A DNA stretch of 64,000 nucleotides from Nonomuraea sp. NBC_00507 (GTDB lineage Bacteria > Actinomycetota > Actinomycetes > Streptosporangiales > Streptosporangiaceae): assembly GCF_036013525.1 (NCBI RefSeq), contig NZ_CP107853.1, positions 7,316,001 through 7,380,000 of the forward strand, read 5' to 3'. Positions 9,250 to 18,599 of the stretch are shown here, one piece after another (the first letter of the stretch is position 1; each line of letters starts with the position of its first letter). A program made the translations under genes and the position numbers. The notes below the pieces were generated by a model, which was not told the DNA's origin, did not search any database, and saw nothing but the letters and a program-made list of their open reading frames with translations.

Positions 9250-10388
9250 GTCACCGCCCCGGTGCGGGGCAGCACGGCCGTCACGGTCCAGCCCCGGCCC
9301 GGGTTCGGGCCCGCCTCGCAGCTGCCGCCGAGCAGGCCGGCGCGTTCGATCATGCCGATGAGCCCGTATCCCGCCGACGAGATCGTGCGCGTGGAGCTGT
9401 TGTCGCCGTCGTCGCTCACCCGCAGGCGCACCGAGGTGTCGTCGGCGGCCACGCTCACCTCGATGCGCGTGGCGTGCCGCGCGTGCCGCCTGGCGTTGGT
9501 GACCGACTCCTGCGCGATGCGGTAGATCGCGGCGCCGACCGACGGCGGCAGGCCGTCGAGGTCGCCGCGGATCTCCACGTCGACGGACGGGCCGACGCGG
9601 GCCTGGCCGGCGAGCTGGGCGAGATCGGCGATGTGCTTGCCGGGGGCCAGCTCCGCGGGCTCGTGCCTGCGCAGGACCCGGACCATGGCCCGCATCTCGG
9701 CCAGCGTGCGCGACGCCTCGGCCTCGATCACGCGCAGCGCCTCGGTGGCGGCGCCGGGATGCGTGGCCGACGTCGCCAGGCCCGCCTGGGCGCGGATGGC
9801 CATCGCCGAGACGTGATGGGCGACGGTGTCGTGCAGGTCGCGGGCCAGCTGTTCGCGTTCGAGCAGTTTGACCTGGTCGAGCTCGCGCATCCTGGCCCGC
9901 GACCGGAACCGGAAGGCCACGCCCAGCGCGAAGGAGGAGAACATCACGGCGAACGCGCCGATCATGTCGGCGGGGGCGGCGATGCGGCCGGCGGCCACCG
10001 ACATGGAGACGGCGGCCAGCATGACGGCGAACCCGATCGCGACCTCGCGTCCCGACCCCCACCGGAACAACGCGTACAGCACCACCAGCACGTAGGCCAT
10101 CGTGTACATCTCGATGGCCGCGCCACCGGTGAACAACGGCGCCAGGCTCGTGGCGGCGAAAATGATCAGGACCATCAGCAGCGGCCTGGTGCGGCGCCAC
10201 AACAACGTGAACGCCAGCCCGACGGTGACGGTCACCGACAGGGCCCGCCACGAAAGGTCCGGCCGCATGACCCCTTCGAGCACCGCGACCGGCACGAGCA
10301 CTCCTACGAGCGCCCAGTCCCGCCACACCCGCCGTGGAGGGTTGGGGGCACGTGGCTCGTTCCATAAGGAGCGGAGAAGACCGTGCAC
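9246..10388 (-). CDS. Sensor histidine kinase (HisKA_3, NarX/DesK-like)
   Basis: 380 residues. About five membrane helices occupy residues 25-155, with very short outside loops, so the sensor is probably intramembrane. The HisKA_3 dimerisation/phospho-acceptor segment has His186 in LARDLHDTVAHH. The HATPase domain has AQESVTNARRHA and the G-box GYGLIGMIERAGLLGG. The start is GTG at 10388; nearby ATGs are out of frame. It forms an operon with the response regulator through an ATGA overlap. Confidence 0.94.
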   Translation of the reverse strand: MHGLLRSLWNEPRAPNPPRRVWRDWALVGVLVPVAVLEGVMRPDLSWRALSVTVTVGLAFTLLWRRTRPLLMVLIIFAATSLAPLFTGGAAIEMYTMAYVLVVLYALFRWGSGREVAIGFAVMLAAVSMSVAAGRIAAPADMIGAFAVMFSSFALGVAFRFRSRARMRELDQVKLLEREQLARDLHDTVAHHVSAMAIRAQAGLATSATHPGAATEALRVIEAEASRTLAEMRAMVRVLRRHEPAELAPGKHIADLAQLAGQARVGPSVDVEIRGDLDGLPPSVGAAIYRIAQESVTNARRHARHATRIEVSVAADDTSVRLRVSDDGDNSSTRTISSAGYGLIGMIERAGLLGGSCEAGPNPGRGWTVTAVLPRTGAVT

Positions 10389-10418
10389 CCCATCATGCTA
10401 TCGAGACCCCGCACCTGC

Positions 10419-12494
10419 CTACGCGTGCTGGGCGGTGCTCTCGCGGCCACAGGCGTAGGCCACGGCGCGGTCCGGGCCGAGCCGCTCACCGGCGCGGAAC
10501 GCCCCTGAGAACGCCCGCCTGCCCAGTGCCAGGCACGCCTGCTGCTCGCAGCGCTCGTGCCAGACGGCGTGGTAACTCAGCCGCTCCGGCGCGGCGCCCA
10601 TCACCCGCCACAACACATGAGCGGCACCCAGCAGCTCCGCCGCCCGCTCATGCTCCCCGCGTCCGCCCGCCGCCCACGCCAGCACCTCCAGGCACTGGGT
10701 GAGGCACCATCGGTCGCCGATCTCGCCGGCGAACTCGGTGGCCGCCGTCACCAGCTCCTCCGCCCGCGAGCAGTCGCCCAGATTCCACCGCGCGACGCCG
10801 AGCGACATCTGGGCGTAGGCGCGGGAGACCAGCGCGTGGTGCCGCTCGCACAGGTCCAGCAGCTCCTCGCCGAACTCGGCGGCCTGGCGGGGGTCCTCGC
10901 TGGAGCCGTACGCGGCGGCGAAGTACAGGCTGTACAGCACGCCGTCCAGGTCCTTCATGGCCTGGTGGAGCACCAGGGACTCGCGCAGCAACTCCAGACC
11001 CCGGCGGCCGTCGCCGGTGGAGAACGCGGCCACGCCCTCGGCCATGAGCGCGCGCGGCAGGATCCGGTCGTTCCCGGCTCGACATGCGAGGTCACGGCAC
11101 TCCCCGAGCCACGGCCCGGCCGCCGCCACGTCGCCCTGGCGCAGCGCGAGCAGGCCGCACGCCCACAGCGCCTGCCCCCGCGTGCTGGTGCTGTCCTGCA
11201 CCAGCCTCAGGCCGCGTTCCAGCCAGTAGCGGCCCTCGGTGAGCGAGCCGGCCAGCAGCCAGTAGCACCACATCGCCGAGGCGGTGCCCAGGCCGAGGGG
11301 GGCGAGCGCGGGCTCGCACATGCACGCGTCGAGCGCCGCCCGCAGGTTGGGCAGCTCCCCGCGCAGCAGGTGGTAACGCTCGAGCTGGTCGGGAACCAGC
11401 CGGTCGATGCGGTGCCGCTCCACCAGCTCCCGGTAGTGGCGGACGTAGCGGGAGCGCAGGAGCCGCCGGTCGGCGGCCGGCAGCCGCTCGCTCCCGTACG
11501 CGCGCAGGCTCTCCAGCATGCGGTACCTGAGCCTGCCCTCCCGCAGTTCGCCGGCCACGACGGACTTGTCCACCAACCCGGCCAGCAGGTCGAGCACCTC
11601 CATGTCGTCGATGCCGTCGCCGGCGCACACCGACTCGGCGGTGTCCAGATCGACCCCGCCGGGGAACATCGACAGCCGCGACCACAACCGCCGCTCCCCG
11701 GCCGAGCACAGGCCGAAGCTCCAGTCCATGGTGGCGCGCAGTGTGCGATGGCGCGGCGGCGCGGAGGGGGCGTCGGCCGCCAGCACGTCGAGGCGCTCGT
11801 CGAGCTCGCGCGCCAGGTCCTCCAGCGTCGAGGTGCGCAGCCGGGCCGCGGCCAGCTCGATGGCGAGGGGGATGCCCTCCAGCCGCCTGGCCAGCCGCAC
11901 CACCCACGCCTTGTTGCCCGGGTGCAGCGAGAAGCCGGGCACGGCCCGCGCCGCGCGCTCCACGAACAGGCGGACGGCGTCGTGGCGGGCGGTCTCCCGC
12001 AACCCGTGCCCGGGGTCGGGCACGGGGAGCGTGGGGACGGGCAGCACCTGCTCGCCGTACACGCCCAGGGTCCGCCTGCTGGTCGCCAGGATGCGCAGCC
12101 GGGGAGCGGAGCGCAGCAGCCGGTCGACGAGGCGGGCGCAGGCCTCGTGCACGTGCTCGCAGTTGTCGAGCACGAGCAGCATCCGCCGGTCCGACAGGTA
12201 GTCGATGATCACCTTCACCGGATCGGGCCCGGCGTCGCGCAGCCCCAGTGCCGCGGCGACCGTCGGCTCGAGAAGCTCGCCGGTCTCCAGGGAGGCCAGC
12301 TCCACGACCTCCACCCCGTCACGGAAACTGCCCCGGAGAACCTCGGCGAGCTTGAGCGCCAGCCGGGTCTTGCCGACGCCGCCCGGGCCGGTCAGGGTGA
12401 GCAGCCGGCTCGAGGCCAGCATGCGCCGGGATTCCGACAATTCACGCCTGCGCCCGACAAAGCTGGATTTGTCCGTCACGAGGCCGGCGGTCAT
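10419..12494 (-). CDS. STAND ATPase regulator (NB-ARC plus TPR) lacking a LuxR HTH
   Basis: 691 residues. An NB-ARC-like ATPase has Walker A TGPGGVGKTR (35-44) and Walker B RMLLVLDNCEH (104-114), followed by a helical, TPR-like C-terminal half. It is a close paralogue of the gene just upstream and overlaps its stop by ATGA. Its paralogue continues into a LuxR DNA-binding domain, but this protein ends at GRESTAQHA, where that domain should begin. It therefore cannot bind DNA by itself in the usual way. It may act as a partner or signal sensor for the upstream protein, or may be degenerating. The ORF is otherwise intact. Confidence 0.85.
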   Translation of the reverse strand: MTAGLVTDKSSFVGRRRELSESRRMLASSRLLTLTGPGGVGKTRLALKLAEVLRGSFRDGVEVVELASLETGELLEPTVAAALGLRDAGPDPVKVIIDYLSDRRMLLVLDNCEHVHEACARLVDRLLRSAPRLRILATSRRTLGVYGEQVLPVPTLPVPDPGHGLRETARHDAVRLFVERAARAVPGFSLHPGNKAWVVRLARRLEGIPLAIELAAARLRTSTLEDLARELDERLDVLAADAPSAPPRHRTLRATMDWSFGLCSAGERRLWSRLSMFPGGVDLDTAESVCAGDGIDDMEVLDLLAGLVDKSVVAGELREGRLRYRMLESLRAYGSERLPAADRRLLRSRYVRHYRELVERHRIDRLVPDQLERYHLLRGELPNLRAALDACMCEPALAPLGLGTASAMWCYWLLAGSLTEGRYWLERGLRLVQDSTSTRGQALWACGLLALRQGDVAAAGPWLGECRDLACRAGNDRILPRALMAEGVAAFSTGDGRRGLELLRESLVLHQAMKDLDGVLYSLYFAAAYGSSEDPRQAAEFGEELLDLCERHHALVSRAYAQMSLGVARWNLGDCSRAEELVTAATEFAGEIGDRWCLTQCLEVLAWAAGGRGEHERAAELLGAAHVLWRVMGAAPERLSYHAVWHERCEQQACLALGRRAFSGAFRAGERLGPDRAVAYACGRESTAQHA

Positions 12495-14818
12495 GACGAG
12501 CTCCCGGAACGGTCCTGCTCGTAGACCCAGGCGGCGATCTGGGTCCGCGAGGTGAACCCCAGCTTGCACAGGATGTGCTCCACGTGCGCCTCGGCGGTGC
12601 GCTGCGCGATCACCAGGTGGGCCGCGATCTCCTTGTTGCTCATGCCCTGGGCGACGAGCGCGGCGATCTCCCGCTCCCGCCGGGTCAGCGGCGAGGTCTC
12701 GCGCGCCTGCTTGTCCCGCGGGGCGGCGCGGCCTATGGCGTAGGCGAGCGCCTCGGCGCAGCTCATCTCGGTGCCCTTGTGGAAGGCCGCGTCGAAGTCG
12801 CGCGCGCCCAGGCGTTCGCGCGCCACCGTCTCGGCGCTCTCGTGGAAGGCGGAGAGGTAGCCGAACAGCGGCCCGCCGAACGAGCGCCAGCTCTCCTGGG
12901 AGGCCCCGAGCAGCACCGCGGCCCGCTCGGCCTCGTCCTCGGCGGCCATCCAGGCCAGCGCCTCCATGCACAGCGCGATGCCCAGGCGGTCGTCGAAGGG
13001 CTGCTTGAGCTGGATGGCCTCGCGCTCCATCTCGACCGCCCGCGCCGTGTCGCCCTGCTTCCACGTCTCGATCCCGAACACCCACAGCGTGTACGACCGG
13101 AACCAGTGCTCGTTCTGGACCTCGCAGATCGTCAGGCACTCCTTGTAGAGGTCCGCGGCCTGCTCGGGGTGGCCCAGCAGGGAGTGCGCGGTGGCCAGGT
13201 ACATCATCGCGTTGACCACGCCCATCTGGTCGTCCGCGGCGCGATGGGCCTCGATGGCCTCGCCCAGGAGGGTCACGGCCCCGGACGGGTCGCGCTGGAT
13301 CAGGGCCGCGAGGCCGCAGACGTAGGCCGCGCCGGCGAGGACCAGCGGGTCCCCGTGCCGGTGACCCAGCTCCTTGCTCTCCTCCAGCATCGCTGTGGCC
13401 ACGCCGAAGTCGCTCTGCAGGACCGCGAGCCTGGCGTTGACCAGCAGGGCCCTGGCGCGTGCGGCGGTGGGCGCCGGCTCGGCCGCGAGCAGCCGGTCGA
13501 GCCAGCTGCGCCCCTCGCGCAGCGCGCCGGCCGCGATCCAGTAGAACCGCAGCGCCGCGGCGATGACCAGGCCGGCCTCCGCCTCTCCGGGCGTGGTGAG
13601 GCAGTAGTCCATCGCCGTGCGGAGGTTGCCGTGCTCGGCACGCAGGCGGGCGAACCAGGCCACCTGGTCGGGCCCGTACCATCCCTCCTGCGCGCGGAGG
13701 GCGAGGTCCCGGCACCAGTCGCGGTGGCGGGCCTTCAGCTCCGCCTCTTCGCCCGACTCCCGCAGCCGCTCGCGGCCGTACTGGCGGATCGTCTCCAGCA
13801 GCCGGTACCTGACGCCGTTCTGCTGTTCCTCGCGCGCCAGCACGGACTTGTCCACCAGGCCGTTCACCAGGTCGATGATCTCCTCGACGGCGATGCCGTT
13901 CCCGCCGCAGACCTGCTCGGCCGCCTCCAGGTCCAGGCCGCCGGAGAACACCGAGAGCCGGCTCCAGAGCAGCTGCTCCTGCTCGGTGCACAGAGTGTGG
14001 CTCCAGTCGATCAGCGCCCGCAGCGTCTGCTGGCGTGGCAGCGCGGTTCGCGCCCCCGTCGTGAGCAGGCGGAAGCGGTCGTCCAGCCGGGCCAGCAGCT
14101 GCTGTACGGAGATGGCCCGCAGCCGGACGGCGGCCAGCTCGATCGCCAGCGGCATGCCGTCCAGCCGCCGGCAGATCCACGCCACGCTCTCCCTGTTGGC
14201 GTCGGTGACCTCGAAGCCGGGCAGCACGGCCTTGGCCCGCTCGGCGAACAGCCGCACCGCGTCGGACCGCCCCATCGCCTCGGCTGACGGCCCCGACGGC
14301 CCCGCCCCGTCGGCGTCCGGCACCGACATCGTCGGCAACGGCATCGTCCGCTCGCCGGCGACGCCCAGCGCCTGCCGGCTGGTGGCCAGGATCCGCAGGC
14401 CGGGGGCCGCGCGCATCAGCGTGTCGACCATGGCCGCGCACTCGTCCAGGAGGTGCTCGCAATTGTCCAGGAGCACGAGCATCTCCTTGTCCCGCAGGTG
14501 GTCGACGAGCACCTCGATCGGGGGGCGTACGGAACGGTCCTGGATCTCCAGCTTCTCCATGACGGCCGGGACGAGAAGCATGGGGCTCTCCAGCGCGGCG
14601 AGCTCGATCAGCCATACGCCCGCGTGGAAGGCGCGCCGCAGGTCGGACCCGACGCGCAGGGCCAGCCGGGACTTGCCGACGCCTCCCACGCCGACCAGCG
14701 TCACCAGCCTGGCCTCGGACAGCAGCCGTTTGACCTCGGCTATTTCGTGCCGGCGGCCCACGAAGGTGTTGAGCTCCGCCGGCAGACCGCCCGAGACGTG
14801 CGGCGCGGCCATGGTCAT
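12491..14818 (-). CDS. LuxR family transcriptional regulator with STAND (NB-ARC) ATPase and TPR domains
   Basis: 775 residues. The N-terminal ATPase has Walker A GVGGVGKS (43-50) and the MLVLLDNCEH Walker B. TPR-like helices span the middle. A C-terminal LuxR helix-turn-helix (about 705-765) contains LTRREREIAALVAQGMSNKEIAAHL. Large ATP-binding regulators of this type switch on nucleotide binding and often control secondary metabolism or stress genes in actinomycetes. Start ATG at 14818 (MTMAAPHVSG); an in-frame Met three residues later is an alternative. It is first in a two-gene operon with its HTH-less paralogue. Confidence 0.93.
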   Translation of the reverse strand: MTMAAPHVSGGLPAELNTFVGRRHEIAEVKRLLSEARLVTLVGVGGVGKSRLALRVGSDLRRAFHAGVWLIELAALESPMLLVPAVMEKLEIQDRSVRPPIEVLVDHLRDKEMLVLLDNCEHLLDECAAMVDTLMRAAPGLRILATSRQALGVAGERTMPLPTMSVPDADGAGPSGPSAEAMGRSDAVRLFAERAKAVLPGFEVTDANRESVAWICRRLDGMPLAIELAAVRLRAISVQQLLARLDDRFRLLTTGARTALPRQQTLRALIDWSHTLCTEQEQLLWSRLSVFSGGLDLEAAEQVCGGNGIAVEEIIDLVNGLVDKSVLAREEQQNGVRYRLLETIRQYGRERLRESGEEAELKARHRDWCRDLALRAQEGWYGPDQVAWFARLRAEHGNLRTAMDYCLTTPGEAEAGLVIAAALRFYWIAAGALREGRSWLDRLLAAEPAPTAARARALLVNARLAVLQSDFGVATAMLEESKELGHRHGDPLVLAGAAYVCGLAALIQRDPSGAVTLLGEAIEAHRAADDQMGVVNAMMYLATAHSLLGHPEQAADLYKECLTICEVQNEHWFRSYTLWVFGIETWKQGDTARAVEMEREAIQLKQPFDDRLGIALCMEALAWMAAEDEAERAAVLLGASQESWRSFGGPLFGYLSAFHESAETVARERLGARDFDAAFHKGTEMSCAEALAYAIGRAAPRDKQARETSPLTRREREIAALVAQGMSNKEIAAHLVIAQRTAEAHVEHILCKLGFTSRTQIAAWVYEQDRSGSSS

Positions 14819-14893
14819 GATTGCTCCAACGACTCAGGCGCCCGGGTCACCATGCCGTGTGCCGAGCCCCACAACCCAGATTATGTCCGGGCC

Positions 14894-14922
14894 GTTTTAC
14901 GGATCTCTCCCCTCGGTAAAAC
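14894..14922. promoter_or_regulatory. Inverted repeat GTTTTAC...GTAAAAC between regulator and permease genes
   Basis: GTTTTAC (14894-14900) and GTAAAAC (14916-14922) are exact inverted copies separated by 15 bases. They lie upstream of the 14818 regulator start and just after the permease stop. Either a permease terminator stem or an operator for the STAND regulator would fit. Confidence 0.4.
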
Positions 14923-14933
14923 CCTGGTCGTGG

Positions 14934-16325
14934 TCAGGTATTGAGCGCGGAATGACGGCGGCTGTACGCGAAGTAGATGATCAGCCCCAGCGCGAACCAC
15001 ACGGCGAAGCGCAGCCAGGTCACCGGGTCCAGAAAGGTGATCAGCCAGAGGGAGAAGAGCACACCGATGCCGGGCACCACGGGCATGCCGGGCGTGCGGA
15101 ACTCCCGGTGCAGGTCGGGACGGCGGTAGCGGAGCACGATCACGGCCGCGCACACCACCACGAAGGCCAGCAGGATGCCGATGTTGGTCAGCTCGGCCGC
15201 CTCCCTGATGGGCAGGAACCCGGCGATCAGCGCCGAGGCGACGCCCACGATCCAGGTGACGCGCGTGGGCACCCGCCGTACGGGATGCAGCCGGGCGAAC
15301 CACAGAGGCAGCAGCCCGTCCCTGCTCATGGAGAACCACACCCGGGTGACGCCCAGCATGAACGTGAACATGACGGTCAGGATGCCGATGACGGCGCCCG
15401 CCGCGATCAGCGTGGCCAGGCCGGACAGCCCGGCGGCGGCGAACGCCGAGGAGAATCCGCTCTCCGGGTCGATGTCCCGGTAGTTCTGCATGCCGGTGAG
15501 GACGAGCGTCGCGAGCACGTACAGGACCATGGAGATGGCCAGGGAGTAGACGATGGCCTTGGGCATGTGCCGCCGGGCGTCCTTGGACTCCTCGGCGGCG
15601 GTGCTCATCGCGTCGTAGCCGAAAACGGCGAAGAACACGGTGGCCGCGCCGGTGATGGCCCCGCTGACGCCGAAGGGGAAGAACGGCGTGTAGTTGGCCG
15701 GGTCGATGAAGAAGAAACCGACCCCGATCACGAGCAGCACCACGGCCACCTTGATCGCGACCACGAACGTCTCGAACCTGGCGGCCGCCTTGATGCCCAG
15801 GTTCAGCAGGAAGGCGATCAGCAGGCAGAGCAGCACCGCGAACAGGTCCACCACGCGCCCGTCTCCGGTTCCCGGCGCGCCGAGCATCCACGGCGGCAGG
15901 GTGATGCCCAACTGTTGCACCAGAAAGCCGAAATATCCGGATATGCCGATGCCGACGACGGCGACGATGGCCGTGTACTCCAGCAACAGATCCCATCCGA
16001 TGAACCACCCCACGACCTCGCCGAGCACCGCGTAGCCGTAGGTGTAGGCGGACCCGGCCTTCGGGATCATGCCGGCGAACTCGGCGTAGGAGAAGGCCGC
16101 CGCCGCGCTGGCCACCCCGGCCAGGAGGAACGACACGAGCACGGCCGGCCCCGCCGTCTGATTGGCCACCGCCCCGGCCAGGGCGAAGATGCCCGCGCCG
16201 ATGATGCCGCCGATGCCGATCGCGGTGAGCTGCCACAACCCGAGCGCCCGGGACAGCTCACCCTCGTGCTCCTCCGCGATCTGCTCGACCGGCTTGCGGC
16301 GGAACACGCTCTGCGACGAAACCAT
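14934..16325 (-). CDS. APC family amino acid permease (cationic amino acid transporter-like, YfnA type)
   Basis: 463 residues with about 12 hydrophobic helices. The APC signature GIGGIIGAGIF lies in helix 1 (about 36-46). GMIPKAGSAYTYGYAVLGE and VFFAVFGYDAMSTAAEE match the CAT subfamily of proton-coupled amino acid importers. Start ATG at 16325 follows AAGGAGGCCGTG. Longer upstream reading is non-coding. The protein imports or exchanges amino acids across the cytoplasmic membrane; specificity is unknown. It diverges from an alpha/beta hydrolase gene, with 133 bases between. Confidence 0.93.
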   Translation of the reverse strand: MVSSQSVFRRKPVEQIAEEHEGELSRALGLWQLTAIGIGGIIGAGIFALAGAVANQTAGPAVLVSFLLAGVASAAAAFSYAEFAGMIPKAGSAYTYGYAVLGEVVGWFIGWDLLLEYTAIVAVVGIGISGYFGFLVQQLGITLPPWMLGAPGTGDGRVVDLFAVLLCLLIAFLLNLGIKAAARFETFVVAIKVAVVLLVIGVGFFFIDPANYTPFFPFGVSGAITGAATVFFAVFGYDAMSTAAEESKDARRHMPKAIVYSLAISMVLYVLATLVLTGMQNYRDIDPESGFSSAFAAAGLSGLATLIAAGAVIGILTVMFTFMLGVTRVWFSMSRDGLLPLWFARLHPVRRVPTRVTWIVGVASALIAGFLPIREAAELTNIGILLAFVVVCAAVIVLRYRRPDLHREFRTPGMPVVPGIGVLFSLWLITFLDPVTWLRFAVWFALGLIIYFAYSRRHSALNT

Positions 16326-16458
16326 CACGGCCTCCTTGTTCCCGCAGGTCTCCTCTCCGGCCCCTTTCCTGTACGGCCCGCGCCATACTGCCCGCGCTCG
16401 GGATTTGACGACTTCCAGAACGTGGTTTCGCGGCCCTCCGGCGGGCACCTGTGAACGC

Positions 16459-17214
16459 ATGGATCGCACGGATCTGGAACGGCGGACCGTCACGGCTGCC
16501 GGCAGGTGGCCCATGACCGGCTGGCGGCGCGTCCCTCCGGGAGGGCGGCACAGCACACCGGTCGTCTGCGTGCACGGCGCCGGCGTGTCCAGCAGGGAGC
16601 TGCGGCCGCTGGTGGCGGCGCTGGGGGAGCACCTGCCGGCCTGGACCGTGGACCTGCCGGGTTTCGGGGAGAGCGCGAAACCGCCTCACCCGCTCGACCT
16701 GCCCGGGCTCGCCGACGCCCTGGTCTCCTGGCTCGAGGCCGAGGAGCTGCCGCCCGCCTGCCTGGTGGGCTGTTCGTTCGGCTGCCAGCTCGCCGTGGAC
16801 GCGGCGGTGCGCCATCCGGAGCGGGTGCGCTCGCTCGTCCTCGTCGGGCCGACCGTGGATCCCCGGGCGCGTTCCTGGCCGCGCATGATCGGCAGGTGGC
16901 TGCGCAACTCCGTGCGGGAGAGCCCGCGCATGGCGCCGCTCAATGTCGCCGACTACCGGGACGCGGGGCTCCGGCGGGTCGTCGCCACGTTCCAGGAGGC
17001 GATGCGCGACCGCCCCGAGGACAAGATGCCCCGCGTCGCCGTGCCCGTGCTCGTGGTCAGAGGTGAGTACGATCGGATGGTGTCGCAGGACTGGGCCGAG
17101 CAGGTCACCCGGCTGATCCCGCGGGCCAGGCTGGTCGTCGTGCCGGGCATGCCGCACATGATCCCGTTCCGCGGGCCGCAGGCCCTGGTGCCGGTCATCA
17201 CGGACTTCGCGTGA
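16459..17214 (+). CDS. Alpha/beta hydrolase
   Basis: 251 residues with the full alpha/beta-hydrolase triad: nucleophile Ser106 in VGCSFGCQ, Asp205 in RGEYDRM and His233 in GMPHMIP. The HGAG oxyanion motif is at 39-42. No signal peptide, so it is a cytoplasmic esterase/lipase-like enzyme of unknown substrate. ATG at 16459 was taken because the upstream in-frame sequence has no recognisable domain. The 3' end overlaps the convergent glycosyltransferase gene by 17 bases. Confidence 0.9.
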   Translation: MDRTDLERRTVTAAGRWPMTGWRRVPPGGRHSTPVVCVHGAGVSSRELRPLVAALGEHLPAWTVDLPGFGESAKPPHPLDLPGLADALVSWLEAEELPPACLVGCSFGCQLAVDAAVRHPERVRSLVLVGPTVDPRARSWPRMIGRWLRNSVRESPRMAPLNVADYRDAGLRRVVATFQEAMRDRPEDKMPRVAVPVLVVRGEYDRMVSQDWAEQVTRLIPRARLVVVPGMPHMIPFRGPQALVPVITDFA

Positions 17215-18379
17215 GGCTCGCGGGGAGCGGCCGGCCGCTCGCCAGGGCGGCGAACAGCTCCTTCCAGAGCGGCATCACGACCTGCGGGGTGTAGGCGTGC
17301 GCCGTCTCCGCCGCGGCGGCGCCCAGGCGCGCGCGCAACTCGCGGTCGCCCATCAGCCGGGCGAGGGCCTCGCCCAGCTTCTCGACGTCGCGCGGCGGCA
17401 CCAGCAGCCCGTCCCGGCCGGGCGTCAGCACGTCCGCGGGTCCCGTGGGGCAGTCGAAGGCGACGATCGGCAGGGCGTGGCCCATCGCCTCGATCATCGC
17501 CATCGGCAGCCCTTCGATCCGCGAGCTGAGGGCGTAGATGGACGCTTTGGCCAGCTCCTCGTGGATGCGGTCGGTGCGGCCCATGAGCCGGATCCGCCCG
17601 CCCATGCCGTGCTCGTCGATCTGCTCCTGCAGGCGCTGCTGCGACGGTCCGGTGCCGAAGATCCGCACGGTCCACTCCGGGTAGGCGTCCGCGACCGCGG
17701 CGAACGCCGGGATGAGCATGTCGAAGCCCTTCTGCGGCACCAGGCGGCCGACCGCGATCACGGCCGGGTTGCTCTGGTCGGAGTGCTTGCGGTGCTCCAT
17801 GTGCACGGCGTTCGGGATGCGCACGATCGGCGCTCCGGGGCTCAGCAGCGCCCGGTACTCGGCCCGGCTGGTCTCGGTCAGCACCGTGATCGCGTCGAAG
17901 CGGCCGTAGTGGCGGGCGATCTGCTCGCGTACGGCCGGATGGTAGGCGGCCAGGTTCATGTGCTCCTGCGCCACCCGGATGACCTTGCGGGAGGCGCGGC
18001 GGGCCGAGATCAGGTTCAGTGCCGGGCGGGTGGTGACCAGGATGCCGTCGGTCAGCGAGGACACGTAGTCCATGACCGTGGCCTCCACGCGTTCGGTGAA
18101 GTACTCGGCGGCGAACTCGCCGTACGGCACGATCTTGCCGCGGGCCCGCCGCCACACCTTGCGGGCCAGCGAATCGGAGGCCACCCCGTCGCGCTGGTCC
18201 ACCAGCGCCGACAGCCGCACCTGCGGGTCGATGGCGAACTGCGGCTTGGTGCGCCGCCGCACCACGCTGACGATCTCGACGTCGTGGCCCGCCTCGGCCA
18301 TCGCTCCGGCCTGGTTGACCACCGTGCGGATGGTGCCGCCCATGCCGTAGGCGTGCAGCAGCATGTACCGGATCTTCAC
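17198..18379 (-). CDS. Glycosyltransferase family 4 (GT-B)
   Basis: 393 residues of a two-domain GT-B enzyme. The N-terminal acceptor domain has HAYGMGGTIRTV. The C-terminal donor domain has AVGRLVPQKGFD and the EX7E motif in RIEGLPMAMIEAMG. Members transfer a sugar from a nucleotide donor, for example to teichoic or teichuronic acid or antibiotic scaffolds; the acceptor is unknown. GTG at 18379 (VKIRYMLLHAYG) with GGGAG upstream is preferred to a long proline-rich in-frame extension that begins at 18544. Confidence 0.92.
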   Translation of the reverse strand: MKIRYMLLHAYGMGGTIRTVVNQAGAMAEAGHDVEIVSVVRRRTKPQFAIDPQVRLSALVDQRDGVASDSLARKVWRRARGKIVPYGEFAAEYFTERVEATVMDYVSSLTDGILVTTRPALNLISARRASRKVIRVAQEHMNLAAYHPAVREQIARHYGRFDAITVLTETSRAEYRALLSPGAPIVRIPNAVHMEHRKHSDQSNPAVIAVGRLVPQKGFDMLIPAFAAVADAYPEWTVRIFGTGPSQQRLQEQIDEHGMGGRIRLMGRTDRIHEELAKASIYALSSRIEGLPMAMIEAMGHALPIVAFDCPTGPADVLTPGRDGLLVPPRDVEKLGEALARLMGDRELRARLGAAAAETAHAYTPQVVMPLWKELFAALASGRPLPASLTRSP

Positions 18380-18599
18380 GTCTGGTACTCCCACTTCATG
18401 AAGGGTGAGAGTACTGGCCTTTTCTGGGGATTGACTGGGAACCGAACACCCCGGTCTCGATGGAGGCGGCGGTCCCGGCCCGCCCAGGCCGTCTCGCGCG
18501 TCCAGGTCGGCTCTGCTGACCGCACTGGCTCCCCGCATCTCCACCTGGGTCTCGTCTCTGCTGACCGGAGGCGACCGCAGCAGCTTTTTCTACGCGGTC

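Noticed and set aside
10419..14615. 1398-codon frame covering both STAND regulators
   Set aside because: Its first half is the wrong frame of the upstream regulator. Only the part from 12494 is coding.
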